The notes beneath the pieces are model-generated. The model was not told the origin of the DNA. It did no database searches and was given only the letters and a program-made list of their open reading frames with translations. The position numbers and the translations under genes were made by a program. A DNA stretch of 64,000 bases from Portulaca oleracea (taxonomy: Eukaryota; Streptophyta; Magnoliopsida; Caryophyllales; Portulacaceae), in the NCBI GenBank assembly GCA_029582165.1, contig CM055876.1:19892501-19956500 (forward strand). Direction: 5' to 3'. Shown here in pieces: positions 10,758 to 21,526 of the stretch. Position 1 is the first letter of the stretch. Each line of letters begins with the position of its first letter.

Positions 10758-11350
10758 TGTTTACACAAATGTTAAATGGTTGCTCTTTTGAGAAATAAAG
10801 TATTGGTTCTGTATCTTTGTTTCCATGTTATATATTGTATACTCAGGAATTTATTAAAGAAATCAATCATTTAACGTTTAATTTAAAGTTCAAGAGTACA
10901 TTTTAAAGAAAATGAATACAAAAAAATTGTGCGAAGCATGAGCATAAAACAATACATGTGATACATTTACGTCGGAATTCTTTTTTCTTTTTTTACATAA
11001 GTCCATTAATCAATATTATCCTCGTCGTCGTCTTTCATCATCGTATTATTATTATTATTATTATTATTATTGTTATTATTATTGATTGATTTTAACATAA
11101 GTTTTCTATTAAAAATCCAATCAGGCATGTAATTTTACAAGCACAATAACAGATATACTCATAGACATATATTAATTGTAGAATTTTATTTGGCTTATAA
11201 ATAGAAGACAATTCATTTGCATTCAAGTTTTGAGGGAGGTAATTATACAAAACAAAATTGTGATTTTGATGCTTTAATTTTTATAAAATTATGTATATAT
11301 TATTATTCATTGAAATAAAATTCTTTTTTAAATATTTTCTTGACATGAAA
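10519..11350. other. AT-rich intergenic DNA
   Basis: No gene seen. It holds a (TA)n run at about 10728-10750 and an ATT/TTA trinucleotide run at about 11043-11085. Confidence 0.6.
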
Positions 11351-11359
11351 CACTACAAA

Positions 11360-11760
11360 AAAGCATCACTTGTGCCACGGTAAAATTCGTGGCATAAGCT
11401 CGAAATTCCCGTGGAAAAACCGTCTTGCCACGGGTTTTCTTGAAATTAGCCCCGTGGCACAAGTGGCCGTGGCAAGGGTGTAGCCACAGGAAATTTACTA
11501 CCGTGGCTAAATGAAAAATCGTAGCCATGGGAGCTCCCGTGGCAAGCACTGTCATTTGCCACGGGAAGACCCGTGGTAATCACTTTTCTTGCCACGTGTA
11601 GTCCCGTGGCAATCACTTTTCTTGCCACGTGATGTCCCGTGGCAGCCAATTTTCTTGCCACGTGTAATCCTGTGGCAATCACTTTTCTTGCCACATGAAG
11701 GCCTGTGGCAATCACTTTTCTTGCCACGTAAATTCTCGTGGCAATAACTTATGCTAAGGC
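11360..11760. repeat. CACTA left subterminal repeat array
   Basis: About a dozen copies of a TTGCCACG..CCCGTGGCAA module, each a short imperfect palindrome, repeated roughly every 25-45 bp. In CACTA elements such arrays bind TnpA-type proteins. The apparent open frames here (for example 11446-11727, minus strand) are translations of the repeat, not genes. Confidence 0.85.
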
Positions 11761-12004
11761 ATGTGACAAGTACATCTGTTGCAAGTGTTACAATTAGCAT
11801 ACATTGTACAATAAATTAGAATAATTAATATTGATATTAATTGATATAACATACATAATATAACTAAGAAATGTAATAAATGTCTTAGAACAAAAAAAAA
11901 AAGAAAATGATATATATATATATATAGTATCAAAAGATATTCCACAATATACCTGAATAGTTTTTTTTAAAAAAAAAAAGTCACACTAATACCTAACACA
12001 AAAA

Positions 12005-12262
12005 TTAATTAGCTAAGCAAAGTACATAAAATAAATCTGGAACATATTCAAAATCTACATCCATTGGTGCTTTTCGCTTCCCTTTTGCATGCTTCTTATT
12101 AGTATTGTCTACTAAACTTGTAAGTGAATTGGCAATGCCCTTAACACCCAAAGCCTCTAGTCTTAACTTGTTCTCCCTAATCCTTGCCATCCTCAGCTTC
12201 TCGTGCTCTTTTCCATTAGTTGTTTGCTTGTTTAAATCCAGCTTCCTTGCAACCTTTGACAT
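12005..12262 (-). CDS. Small basic protein, possible exon of a CACTA-associated ORF
   Basis: An 85-residue frame from an ATG at 12262. It begins MSKVARKLDLNKQ, has a charged segment with RMARIRENKLRLEALGVKGI and ANSL, and a basic stretch KKHAKGKRKAP followed by an acidic one. The xxRIRENxxxLxxLGxKxIANSL pattern recurs in plant transposon-associated and uncharacterised proteins, which suggests it belongs to the CACTA element rather than to a host gene. No other exon could be joined with confidence. It could be an exon of a TnpA-like gene or a remnant. Confidence 0.4.
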   Translation of the reverse strand: MSKVARKLDLNKQTTNGKEHEKLRMARIRENKLRLEALGVKGIANSLTSLVDNTNKKHAKGKRKAPMDVDFEYVPDLFYVLCLAN

Positions 12263-13977
12263 TCTTCACTACTAAAATCACTACAAGATTTAAACATGGT
12301 AATACATATAAAAATCACAAAGAAACATAAGCATTATATATGAGTAGAATAAGTAATAGTGAATGAGTAGAAAGCGAGAGACTGGCGACAATGGTGGCGA
12401 ACGGCAGCAGTGGCAGCAGTGACAGATTTAGGTAGTGCCTTAAAACAGATCTACTCAAAGTCTCAAATAATCAAGGCCTACACGACCCAAATCCACCTCC
12501 TGAAATTCTCATACACAATTAAAAGAAAAACATCCTTCCTTTTCCTTTTGTTCCTTAATTATTTCAGTTTATCGAATCCAAAACAAAACACATCAAGTTT
12601 TTCACTTCAACTAAGTTAACTAAGACTCTAATAATTAACCTATAACCATCTGGACAGCAGTGAATTTCTAACTTTATATGCAATTACCATTTAAGAAAAT
12701 CATTGAGCAACCTTACTTAAATTAGCACCCACTTGTGACCTATAGCACTATTAACCTATAACAATGACAACATGATAATAATGTTAATTATTAGCATCTG
12801 ATTAAGCCCATTAAAGCTAGACATGATAACATTTCTGTTTGGCATTCAGTGAATCAATAAACGATGAGATAAATTCAGTCAAACATGACAAGCCAAGCAA
12901 TATGAGCAACAACTTGATATTCAAAAGTTGAATCTACACTTAATTAAGTTGAATCGATTTAGATACATAAACTGATTAACCAAACTAGCCCGGAAATTAT
13001 GATAATTAAAGATAGTTAGAGACTCAATTATGAAAAAAATTAGCCTAGAAAATCAGATTAGCACTACTAGTAGTGGCAGCACAAGCAGCAACATGAACCA
13101 AATTAGCCCATAAATTAAGATTATGAAAGGCAATGGCACCATAGGTTCATTAGGTCGACTAGTGGCAACACCCCCAAGACCAAACTCTTGGTTATATAGT
13201 TTTTGAAGTCACCTCCAACCTCCCCCACGCATATATCCAGCCACCATGTCATTTTCTCTTCCTGTTTGGGATATAGGTGGGGTGACCAGCCAGTGTTTAT
13301 GACCCATAATTTCGAATCTATATGTACATAGGATAATCCTGATATATCCCAAATTACTTTGCCAAATACTTTTGACTTCTAAAATCAATTATGTAGCTAA
13401 ATAACATATTATGTACAAGCAATTAATCCTCCTGTAGTCCAAGCACCATAGCATCCTCAATCATATCCGTGCTATATCGGAATGGACCACGCTAAATCCC
13501 AAGCTCAACCATTACATGGTAACTGGAAAGAACTAAATTCCTAAGTCAAGCCACTTCATGGGGATCGACAAGCTAGAAATTCAACATCCAATTAATTTAT
13601 ATCAACCACACAATAAAGAATCACAAAGTATAATCACATTCTCCCCTTAGCTTTCTAGATTTCTACAGCCAATCCAGATGCCCCATTGGATTAATCCCCC
13701 AACTCATCAAATTCCAATAAGCAACAGGGACATGAATTAGTGCTCAAGCTAGCATGAACCCATCCAGTGACTAATCTATCAATAAAAGTTCAACCAGAAC
13801 TATGAATTTAACTTAATGAATCCAACCTTCAAATATAAACATCAACAATTCACGATTCATCCTGAACCCTAAGACTCTTTAGTGGAAAGATAAGCCAATG
13901 TAATCCACTTAGCAACATGATATAATACCACCATCTATTCAGTTCACTCTCCTCAAAATAAAAATAAAAACGAAAAG
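12263..13977. other. CACTA interior without recognisable genes
   Basis: AT-rich, with no open frame of convincing composition and no transposase domain. It probably holds introns or decayed coding sequence of the CACTA element. Confidence 0.55.
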
Positions 13978-13982
13978 CATAA

Positions 13983-14002
13983 TGATGTATAATGAGACCA
14001 AC
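13983..14002 (-). repeat. G1 LTR C remnant (terminal 20 bp)
   Basis: TGATGTATAATGAGACCAA is the same terminus that opens LTR B (15298) and LTR A (18588) on the plus strand. Here it is joined within a few bases to gag sequence that in the intact copy sits at about 17272, marking a deletion of protease and most of the LTR. Confidence 0.8.
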
Positions 14003-14006
14003 GATA

Positions 14007-15084
14007 CTACTCTACACATTCTTCAACATTTTCTTCCTCATTCACGTCAACTCCTTTTTCCTCTTCACTCTCATTTCCATGACACTCCGGTTCTACATAC
14101 AAAGCACTTTGATATTCCACCAAAGATACTACTCTCTTGTTTGGGCACTCCGAAGCATAATGTCCCAACCCTTGGCATCGAAAACACCTTCTTGATGCTA
14201 GGAATTTGGTTTCTTGGACGTGGGGTTTATGGATGGATGGGGGCTGATTTTGTGGAGTTTTTGTGTTTGGGGGTTTTGTAGGGAATGTGGAATTTTGTTG
14301 TGGCGTGTGTGGGAATGTAGGGTGGGATGATTCTTGTGGAGTTTGGTACTTGTTCAAGGCTTCTTTTCCCTTATTTCTCCTTTTCCTTTCAACTTTAAGG
14401 GATAAAGAACTCAACTCATCCAAGGTTTTGTATGGTTGCAACTCAACAATGTATCTAATCCAATCATTAAGACCAAAAAGATAACGAACCAAAGTTTGTG
14501 GTTCATTCTCTTTGATATCACAACGCCAAATAAGATGTTTAAACTCCTTTGTATAGTCCTCCACACTTTTGCTCCCTTGAACCAATCGTTGTAACTTGTA
14601 GTAGTTATCTTGGACATAACTTGGTGGTAGAAACTTCTCTTGGAGCTTCTTCTTCATTTTATCCCATGTTCTAATCTTGTCCTTGCCCTTTGCTTGCCTC
14701 TTCTTTTGCAAATTGGCCCACCATATAGACACATGTTTTCGCAACTTAAGAGCCACATACTTCACTTTCTTCTCATCAAGGACTTCTTTAAGATCAAAAA
14801 CACGTTCAATAGTTTGCATCCAATCTAAGAAGTTCTCGGGATCAAGATTACCATTAAACTTCGGGATCTCAACTTTGAAGTCGAATCGTTCCTCCTTTGG
14901 GGAACGTCTTTGTGGCACCTCTTGGGTTCACCCTATGTTGTAGATGCATGTATCTATTTAGTTGATCGTTGAGATAGGTGATTCTCTTCTTTAATGCTTC
15001 AACATCTTCTTGGGGCTCCTTAGGTGTAGGTGTGAGAGTGCTTGAATCTTCCATCTTGAACAATCTTGGTGCAAAAGATTGCAA
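14007..15084 (-). pseudogene. G1 second gag copy, truncated
   Basis: Parallel to the 17142-18374 gag. The N-terminal part (15084 downward, MQSFAPRLF) runs to a deletion of about 50 bp near 14930 that removes the residues just before PQRRSPKEE and shifts frame. The rest (14918-14007) keeps the capsid-like domain with DNYYKLQRLVQGSKS and the CCHC knuckle CFRCQGLGHYASEC. It stops at the deletion junction with LTR C, so it lacks the protease. It is a defective duplicate. Confidence 0.8.
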
Positions 15085-15297
15085 GACTCACGGTTTTGGG
15101 GTTTGTGGTGGTGAAGGACGAGAGGGGGATTGTGTTTAGGTGGGTTTTGTGTTTGATTTGGGGGTTCTTTTGTGGTTCTTGGTGGACGTGAGATGGGGAT
15201 GATGGGGGGATGAATTTGTGAAGGAAAGATGGTGAAAGATGGTAAAAGATAGATTAAGAACTAAGAGAACCAATCTCCTAAGCTCTGATACCAATTT

Positions 15298-16299
15298 TGA
15301 TGTATAATGAGACCAAGGATGATCAAATTATACAAAAGCTAAGGATCTATAAAAACCAAGATAGGAATCTTGCTTCTCAAAGTTCTTAAGGATCCAAAAT
15401 GGAATGAAAAAGTACGTAGATAAACGAAAAGATGATGGAATTCGTTTACCAATATTGAAGATCAATTGAAGTTTTGATGAATGATGGATGAATGACACCT
15501 TGATGAACGATTGATGAATGATAATGAACGATGACACCTTGATCGATTGTGGGATGAATATGGAGTGGACGAATGGTATTTGATAGATTGAATGTTGATT
15601 GATGCTTGAAAGATCAATCAAAGATGGTTGAAAGCTTGAATGAACGAATTGGATGTTTGAATGGTAGATTTGGCTCTTGAAGATTCTTGGAGGATACAGC
15701 CACACCACCTTCAAGAATGCTTCAATCTCTTCCTATCACCACCTAGGACGCCACCGTAAGCTAGAAGAAGAAGATAGAATCGAATCTCCCTCAAGAGAAA
15801 CGAAATACTAGCAAATGCTAGAGAGAAAACAACACCTTGTGTTTGTATTTGAATTATTGAATTGAATGAGATTATAAGGCACCAAGGGGTCTATTTATAC
15901 TAAACGGAAGCCCCCTTGGCGTGTACAAATCAAGAAATACAAGGGATTCTAGCTTACATCATCCTAAACTAGTATGACATCATAAAGAAACATATGAACT
16001 AAACTAGATTACAAATGATGATAACTCCTTCGTTTCTTAACCAAATCTCAAGATTCTTGAACCATATGAAAGCTCTTTGAATGTAGATTAATCCACTCTA
16101 GGATGTCTTCCATGATAGCTTTATGGTTTTTGAAATAAGGAGCAAATTACTTGAGTACCCTTGTAGAATCCTTCCTTAATAGAGAGATATGTAAGAGACT
16201 TGAACTCTTCTTCCATGTAGGTGAGTATTTGGCTTCTATGGTGTGTATGGGTTGTCTCCCTTGATGACCTTGATGTATATGGCCATCAAATATACATCA
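15298..16299 (-). repeat. G1 LTR B (1002 bp)
   Basis: Nearly identical to LTR A by eye, ending TG..CA. A TATAAATA box (minus strand, 15899-15892) lies in it. To its right (plus strand) the bases ACTCCCCCGG, read on the minus strand as a purine tract, mark the junction with the internal domain. A tRNA primer-site motif also follows its inner end (15293-15282). Confidence 0.85.
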
Positions 16300-16326
16300 T
16301 ACTCCCCCGGTTGAAAAAGTTTGTCC

Positions 16327-17172
16327 TCAAACTTTGAACATCAACTCTCTTACTTGCCTTCTTCGCAAAAAATTACAAACTTTCTTCTTAAAGGCCTTGA
16401 AATCATCATATACCCCTTTTCTAAACTTCTTCATCTTTCTCCCAAGTAATCCATGGGCATTAAAAGACTTGGATCCTCGAATTTTTACCATGAACATAGA
16501 GATTCCATGTAGCTTCTCAATTTCCAAGTCAAGCTTCACTACTTTACCTTCATCATTTAGCATGAAACAACCTACTTTGATGACTTTAGCTTCTTGGTTC
16601 CTTCGAAGACTTGGCTTTTCAACCATGAGATCCAAGTGGATATCTCTAGGGTGCACATTAAAGATTCGCCTCATAGGAAATCTCAAGATTGGGTGGTGGC
16701 TTGGATCCGAATTACTCTCCTCCAAGTTTGTAAGAATAAGTCCCTTATGCTCATGATCTTCCTCCTTCATAATCGACACAATGTGGCTTTCTTCCTCCTT
16801 AGGTCGAGAAGATGGTGCTAGAGGTGTCAAAATGATCTTCTTTTGATTGAGAGTGAGAGTATAAGTGTTGGCTCTCCCATCATGTATGACACTCCTATCG
16901 AACAACCATGGTCTTCCCAACAAAATATGACAAGTATCCATAGGAATAATATCACACCATAAGGAGTCTTTATAATTCTTTCCAATTGAAAGACTAACCA
17001 AAACCCTTTGATCCACACGAATTCCTTGTCCTAGGCTTAGCCATTGTATAGTGTAGGGTGTGGGATGAGGGCTAATCTCCATTTGCAATTTCTCGAACAT
17101 TGTTGTAGAAGATGCATTGGTGCAACTTCCTCCATCTATGATCAATGAGCATACTTTCCTTTGATGGTACAA
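16327..17172 (-). CDS. G1 retroviral-type aspartic protease and post-protease region
   Basis: This frame overlaps the end of gag in a different reading frame. It opens with VCSLIIDGGSCTN, the D-G-G active-site loop typical of plant Ty3/gypsy proteases, and has the second conserved element CHILLGRPWLFD about 85 residues later. The protein then continues for roughly 150 charged residues (KIRGSKSFNAHG..GRKMKKFRKG) and stops about 30 bp before LTR B. No RT follows. The gag-to-protease frame change could be a mutation or a frameshift site; no classical slippery heptamer is obvious. The product would process Gag in the particle if the element is expressed. Confidence 0.75.
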   Translation of the reverse strand: MYHQRKVCSLIIDGGSCTNASSTTMFEKLQMEISPHPTPYTIQWLSLGQGIRVDQRVLVSLSIGKNYKDSLWCDIIPMDTCHILLGRPWLFDRSVIHDGRANTYTLTLNQKKIILTPLAPSSRPKEEESHIVSIMKEEDHEHKGLILTNLEESNSDPSHHPILRFPMRRIFNVHPRDIHLDLMVEKPSLRRNQEAKVIKVGCFMLNDEGKVVKLDLEIEKLHGISMFMVKIRGSKSFNAHGLLGRKMKKFRKGVYDDFKAFKKKVCNFLRRRQVRELMFKV

Positions 17173-18374
17173 CGAGAGCGAAAGATAGCCTCCCTTTGTA
17201 CTTGATCATTTGGTACTTGAGCTTCATTTAAGGCCCATCCTACTACAAGTAACTCTCCATCATCCGGCTCCTCTACACATTCTTCAACATTTTCTTCCTC
17301 ATTCACGTCAACTCCTTTTTCCGCTTCACTCTCATTTTCATGACCCTCCGGTTCTACATACAAAGCACTTTGATATTCCACCAAAGATACTACTCTCTTG
17401 TTTGGGCACTCCGAAGCATAATGTCCCAACCCTTGGCATTGAAAGCACCTTCTTGATGCTAGGAATTTGGTTTCTTGAACGTGGGGTTTATGGATGGATG
17501 GGGGCTGATTTTGTGGAGTTTTTGTGTTTGGGGGTTTTGTAGGGAATGTGGAATTTTGTTGTGGCGTGTGTGGGAATGTAGGGTGGGATGATTCTTGTGG
17601 AGTTTGGTACTTGTTCAAGGCTTCTTTTCCCTTATTTCTCCTTTGCCTTTCAACTTTAAGGGATAAAGAACTCAACTCATCCAAGGTTTTGTATGGTTGC
17701 AACTCAACAATGTATCTAATCCAATCATTAAGACCAAAAAGATAATGTACCAAAGTTTGTGGTTCATTCTCTTTGATATCACAACGCCAAAGAAGATGTT
17801 CAAACTCCTTTGTATACTCCTCCACACTTTTGCTCCCTTGAACCAATCGTTGTAACTTGTAGTAGTTATCTTGGAGATAACTTGGTGGTAGAAACTTCTC
17901 TTGGAGCTTCTTCTTCATTTTATCCCATATTCTAATCTTGTCATTGCCCTTTGCTTGCCTCTTCTTTTGCAAATTGACCCACCATATGGACGCATGTTTT
18001 CGCAATTTAAGAGCCACATACTTCACTTTCTTCTCATCAAGGACTTCTTTAAGATCAAAAACACGTTCAATAGTTTGCATCCAATCTAAGAAGTTCTCGG
18101 GATCAAGATTACCATTAATCTCCGGGATCTCAACTTTGAAGTCGAATCGTTCCTCCTTTGGGGAACGTCTTTGTGGCACCTCTTCATCACTTTCATTAGT
18201 CTCACTATCTCCACGGTTCACCCTATGTTGTAGATGCATGTATCTCTTTAGTTGATCGTTGAGATAGGTGATTCTCTTCTTTAATGCTTCAACATCTTCT
18301 TGGGGCTCCGTAGGTGTAGGTGTGAGAGTGCTTGAATCTTCCATCTTGAACAATCTTGGTGCAAAAGATTGCAA
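17142..18374 (-). CDS. G1 Gag polyprotein (capsid-like domain + CCHC knuckle)
   Basis: An intact 410-residue frame. A possible coiled coil lies near residues 27-50 (EDVEALKKRITYLNDQLKRY). The retrotransposon Gag domain is at about 75-235 (FNGNL-like GNLDPENFLDWMQTIERVF, IWDKMKKKLQEKF, VEEYTKEFEHLLWRC). A Pro/Thr-rich linker follows, then the knuckle CFQCQGLGHYASEC at 320-333. Gag would form the cytoplasmic particle that packages element RNA. The start at 18374 is used because it is the first ATG after the primer site; a second ATG ten codons on (MEDSS) is equally possible. The partner protease overlaps the 3' end. Confidence 0.85.
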   Translation of the reverse strand: MQSFAPRLFKMEDSSTLTPTPTEPQEDVEALKKRITYLNDQLKRYMHLQHRVNRGDSETNESDEEVPQRRSPKEERFDFKVEIPEINGNLDPENFLDWMQTIERVFDLKEVLDEKKVKYVALKLRKHASIWWVNLQKKRQAKGNDKIRIWDKMKKKLQEKFLPPSYLQDNYYKLQRLVQGSKSVEEYTKEFEHLLWRCDIKENEPQTLVHYLFGLNDWIRYIVELQPYKTLDELSSLSLKVERQRRNKGKEALNKYQTPQESSHPTFPHTPQQNSTFPTKPPNTKTPQNQPPSIHKPHVQETKFLASRRCFQCQGLGHYASECPNKRVVSLVEYQSALYVEPEGHENESEAEKGVDVNEEENVEECVEEPDDGELLVVGWALNEAQVPNDQVQREAIFRSRCTIKGKYAH

Positions 18375-18571
18375 GACTCACGGTTTTGGGGTTTGTGGTG
18401 GTGAAGGACGAGAGGGGGATTGTGTTTAGGTGGGTTTTGTGTTTGATTTGGGGGTTCTTTTGTGGTTCTTGGTGGACGTGAGATGGGGATGATGGGGGGA
18501 TGAATTTGTGAATGAAAGATGGTGAAAGATGGTAAAAGATAGATCAAGAACTAAGAGAATCAATCTCCTAA

Positions 18572-18583
18572 GCTCTGATACCA
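18572..18583 (-). other. G1 primer-binding site (initiator Met-tRNA type)
   Basis: On the minus strand TGGTATCAGAGC starts 4 bases after LTR A. This is the standard plant retrotransposon primer site complementary to the 3' end of initiator methionine tRNA. An identical site follows LTR B at 15293-15282. Confidence 0.85.
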
Positions 18584-18587
18584 ATTT

Positions 18588-19595
18588 TGATGTATAATGA
18601 GACCAAGGATGATCAAATTATACAAAAGCTAAGGATCTTTAAAAACCAAGATAGGAATCTTGCTTCTCAAAGTTCTCAAGGATCCAAAATGGAATGAAAA
18701 AGTTCGTAGATAAACGAAAAGATGATGGAATTCGTTTACCAAGATTGAAGATCAATTGAAGTTTTGATGAATGATGGAGGAATGACGAATTGAATGGATG
18801 AACGATTGATGAATGATAATGAACGATGACACCTTGATCGATTGTGGGATGAATATGGAGTGGACGAATGGTATTTGATAGATTGAATGTTGATTGATGC
18901 TTGAAAGATCAATCAAAGATGGTTGAAAGCTTGAATGAACGAATTGGATGATTGAATGGTAGATTTGGCTCTTGAAGATTCTTGGAGGATACAGCCACAC
19001 CACCTTCAAGAATGCTTCAGTCTCTTCCTATCACCACCTAGGACGCCACCGTAAGCTAGAAGAAGAAGATAGAATCGAATCTCCCTCAAGAGAAACGAAA
19101 TACTAGCAAATGCTAGAGAGAAAACAACACCTTGTGTTTGTATTTGAATTATTGAATTGAATGAGATTACAAGGCACCCAAGGGGTCTATTTATACTAAA
19201 TGGAAGCCCCCTTGGCGTGTACAAATCAAGAAATACAAGGGATTCTAGCTTACATCATCCTAAACTAGTATGACATCATTAAGAAACAAATGAACTAAAC
19301 TAGATTACAAATGATGATAATTCCTTCGTTTCCTAGCCAAATCTCAAGATTCTTGAACCATATGAAAGCTCTTTGAATGTAGATTAATCCACTCTAGGAC
19401 GTCTTCCATGATAGCTTTATGGTTTTTGAAATAAGGAGCCAATTACTTGAGTACCCTTGTAGAATTCTTTCTTTATAGAGAGATATGTAAGAGACTTGAA
19501 CTCTTCTTCCATGTAGGTGAGTATTTGGCTTCTATGGTGTGTATGGGTTGTCTCCCTTGATGACTTTGATGTATATGGCCATCAAATATACATCA
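18588..19595 (-). repeat. G1 LTR A (1008 bp), 5' LTR on the minus strand
   Basis: Ends TG..CA and is followed by the outer duplication CATAA. A TATAAATA box (minus strand, 19195-19188) is in the same place as in LTR B. Differences from LTR B are scattered substitutions and small indels (for example near 18790). Confidence 0.87.
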
Positions 19596-19600
19596 CATAA

Positions 19601-20882
19601 CCACACATATAAATATAAAATCACCATACTAGAGAGCAGAGAAGGCATTGAGCAGTTGAAGCAGAGAAGATCGGAGATGCAGCCGACATACAATATGACA
19701 TGATTTGCTGCGAGACCGATGAAGGTGAAGATAAATCAGGGTCAGGGTTCAGACGAGGACGTGTACGAAGCCCATAAATTCATATAATTAGAGATAATTA
19801 GAGAGTCAATTATGAATTAATACATGTAAAAATTCGAAAAATTAATTATGAAAAAAATAATCTATGCAAATTGGAAAAGTTTCATCATCAATAATCATAA
19901 TTACCAAGTACAAGAGGAGGCAACAAACTCTAGAGGGAGGAAGGACACCAGAAACAGTAGCTGATTGTCGGCAACGACGAAGTAATGACAGTGGTGGCGT
20001 GCCTGAGTCTCGAGAGACTAGCGAGGGACCGAGAGTATTGACACTTGTGGCGGCCACGGCGGGCCTAACGGTGGCTATTAACGGCGATGGCGAGAGACAG
20101 AGATGGGGACTTCAGAAACAAAGGACTGTGGGAGGTTTTCGGTTGAGAGAAAGAAAGCGAAAGGGGAGTTATGGTAATAGTAAGTGTAGTGGTGAGGGAG
20201 AGTGGGCGTGTGATAGTAAGTTTGAGTTATTTTAGCTTAGTATCCCAACTCCTTTTTTCAACCGGGTGGAATTAAAATTTTTAAATAAAAGTTTCCTCCA
20301 TTCCCAAATTTCTAATTAAGATTTTCCCTCCACTCCCAAATTTTTAAATAAAAGTTCCCTCCTGTCCCAAATTTCTAATTAAGATTTTCCCCCCACTCCC
20401 AAATTAAGCATTACATCTAATTATAAAATCGAAGTTGGAGGTACTCAGATTATAATCGGAGGTCCAATTATATAATTAGCTTTTGTAGTATATATTTTTT
20501 ATAATTTTTCTATATTTTTCGACAATATTTTTCTTGTGTAATTTAATATATCATACTTCTAGAAAAAAATAAAATACCAAGAATAAACCTAAAAGAAATT
20601 TTACATAACCAAAAAAACATAACACAACAGACATATAATATATGTCAGGAAATTAAAAGTCTATCAACCATCAAAATATTGGCAACACACACCCTTTTTT
20701 CCTTAAAGAAAAATAAAATAAGTTTCATATTTTCCACTCAATTCTCAAATTTAGTAATATTATGATTTTTCAAACTTCTTTTATATATTTATTATTATTT
20801 TAATCAGACTTAATCGTACTTAATCAGATTGGAGGTGGTCAAACCATCTCCGCGATCCAGTTATAATCAAAGTGGGGCCTAT
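19601..20882. other. CACTA interior, right of G1, with a 63-bp tandem repeat
   Basis: No supported gene. The open frame 19864-20235 (plus) has no recognisable domain. A 63-bp unit (AAATTTTTAAATAAAAGTTT..CACTCCC) is duplicated in tandem at 20275-20400. Confidence 0.55.
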
Positions 20883-20885
20883 TTA

Positions 20886-21053
20886 GGCCCCGTTCTTTTG
20901 CGTTGCGTTGCGTTGCGTTATGTTTAGTTGCGGTAGATTGCGTTAAGATGCGGTGGAAATAGTTAAAAGGTAATGGTAATTTACGTTATGTTGCGGTATG
21001 TTGCGGTAGATTGCGTTGCAGTTAGTTGCGTTAACGCACAAGAGAACGGGGTC
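20886..21053. mobile_element. Tourist-like MITE (PIF/Harbinger type), 168 bp
   Basis: Ends GGCCCCGTTCTTTTGCG and GCACAAGAGAACGGGGTC are inverted repeats. TTA trinucleotides flank both sides (20883-20885 and 21054-21056), the PIF/Harbinger target. The interior is made of GCGTTGCGTTGCG and GTTGCGGTAGATTGCG words. It is inserted in the right arm of the CACTA element. Confidence 0.75.
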
Positions 21054-21211
21054 TTAATCGGATTCAGACACAAATTTCTTTTTATCAGATTCGGATTGGA
21101 TATTTCTGCTTTGCATCGGAGCAGATTCGCTTTGGAGTCAGATTTGACGACTGTCCCTAATTTTATTGAGAAGAAAACTACCTTGTTAAGTTCCTGGCCA
21201 ATAATTACCAT

Positions 21212-21520
21212 GGGTGATATTATCCCGTGACATAAGTACTCTTTGCCACATGAGTTATAGTTTGCGGCATGTTATTGCCACATGTGATATTTTCCCGTGG
21301 CATAAGTATTTTTTTGCCACAGAAGTTCTAGTCTGTGACATGTTATTGCCACGGGTGATATTTTCCCGTGGCATAAGTACATTTTTGCCACGGGAGTTGT
21401 AGTCCGTGGCATATTTTTAAACTTCACATGCACTATAAAATTTTCCCGTGGCAAGACTAAGAAATTGCCACGATTTTAGATTTTCCGTGGCATAATTCGT
21501 GACACAAGTGATGATTTTTT
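21212..21520. repeat. CACTA right subterminal repeat array
   Basis: Repeated TTGCCAC..CCCGTGGCATAAGT modules, the counterpart of the array at 11360-11760, ending at the terminal CACTA repeat. Confidence 0.85.
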
Positions 21521-21526
21521 GTAGTG

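Larger units (their letters stand above)
13983..19595 (-). mobile_element. G1: gag-pro Ty3/gypsy-type retrotransposon with three-LTR structure
   Basis: A single insertion flanked by CATAA at 13978-13982 and 19596-19600. Read on the minus strand the order is: LTR A (19595-18588), primer site, gag, protease, purine tract, LTR B (16299-15298), second primer site, truncated second gag (15084-14007), then only the last 20 bp or so of a third LTR (14002-13983). No RT, RNase H or integrase is present. The shared outer duplication shows that the compound structure is one locus derived from one insertion, later rearranged and internally deleted. Confidence 0.88.
11351..21526. mobile_element. CACTA (En/Spm-like) element, 10.2 kb, with nested insertions
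   Basis: Left end CACTACAAAAAAGCATCACT and right end (inverted) CACTACAAAAAATCATCACT match at 27 of the first 30 bases. The 3-bp flanks are AAA on both sides (11348-11350 and 21527-21529), the size of a CACTA target duplication. Both subterminal regions are packed with short GCCACG/CGTGGC repeats. Without the G1 retrotransposon and its duplication the element is about 4.56 kb. No TnpD/TNP2-type transposase is visible, so it is probably non-autonomous. Confidence 0.9.

Noticed and set aside
11446..11800. Minus-strand frames with repeated HVARKVIATGL / RGKKSDCHG units
   Set aside because: These follow the palindromic subterminal repeats of the CACTA element, in more than one frame.
15328..15714. 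Open frame in G1 LTR B (repeated in LTR A at 18752-19009)
   Set aside because: It is made of repeated ATTGATGAA-type LTR sequence, has no domain, and lies on LTR DNA present in both copies.
19864..20235. 123-codon plus-strand frame in the CACTA interior
   Set aside because: No domain, no splice or start context, compositionally simple (Arg/Gly-rich); chance frame in a transposon.
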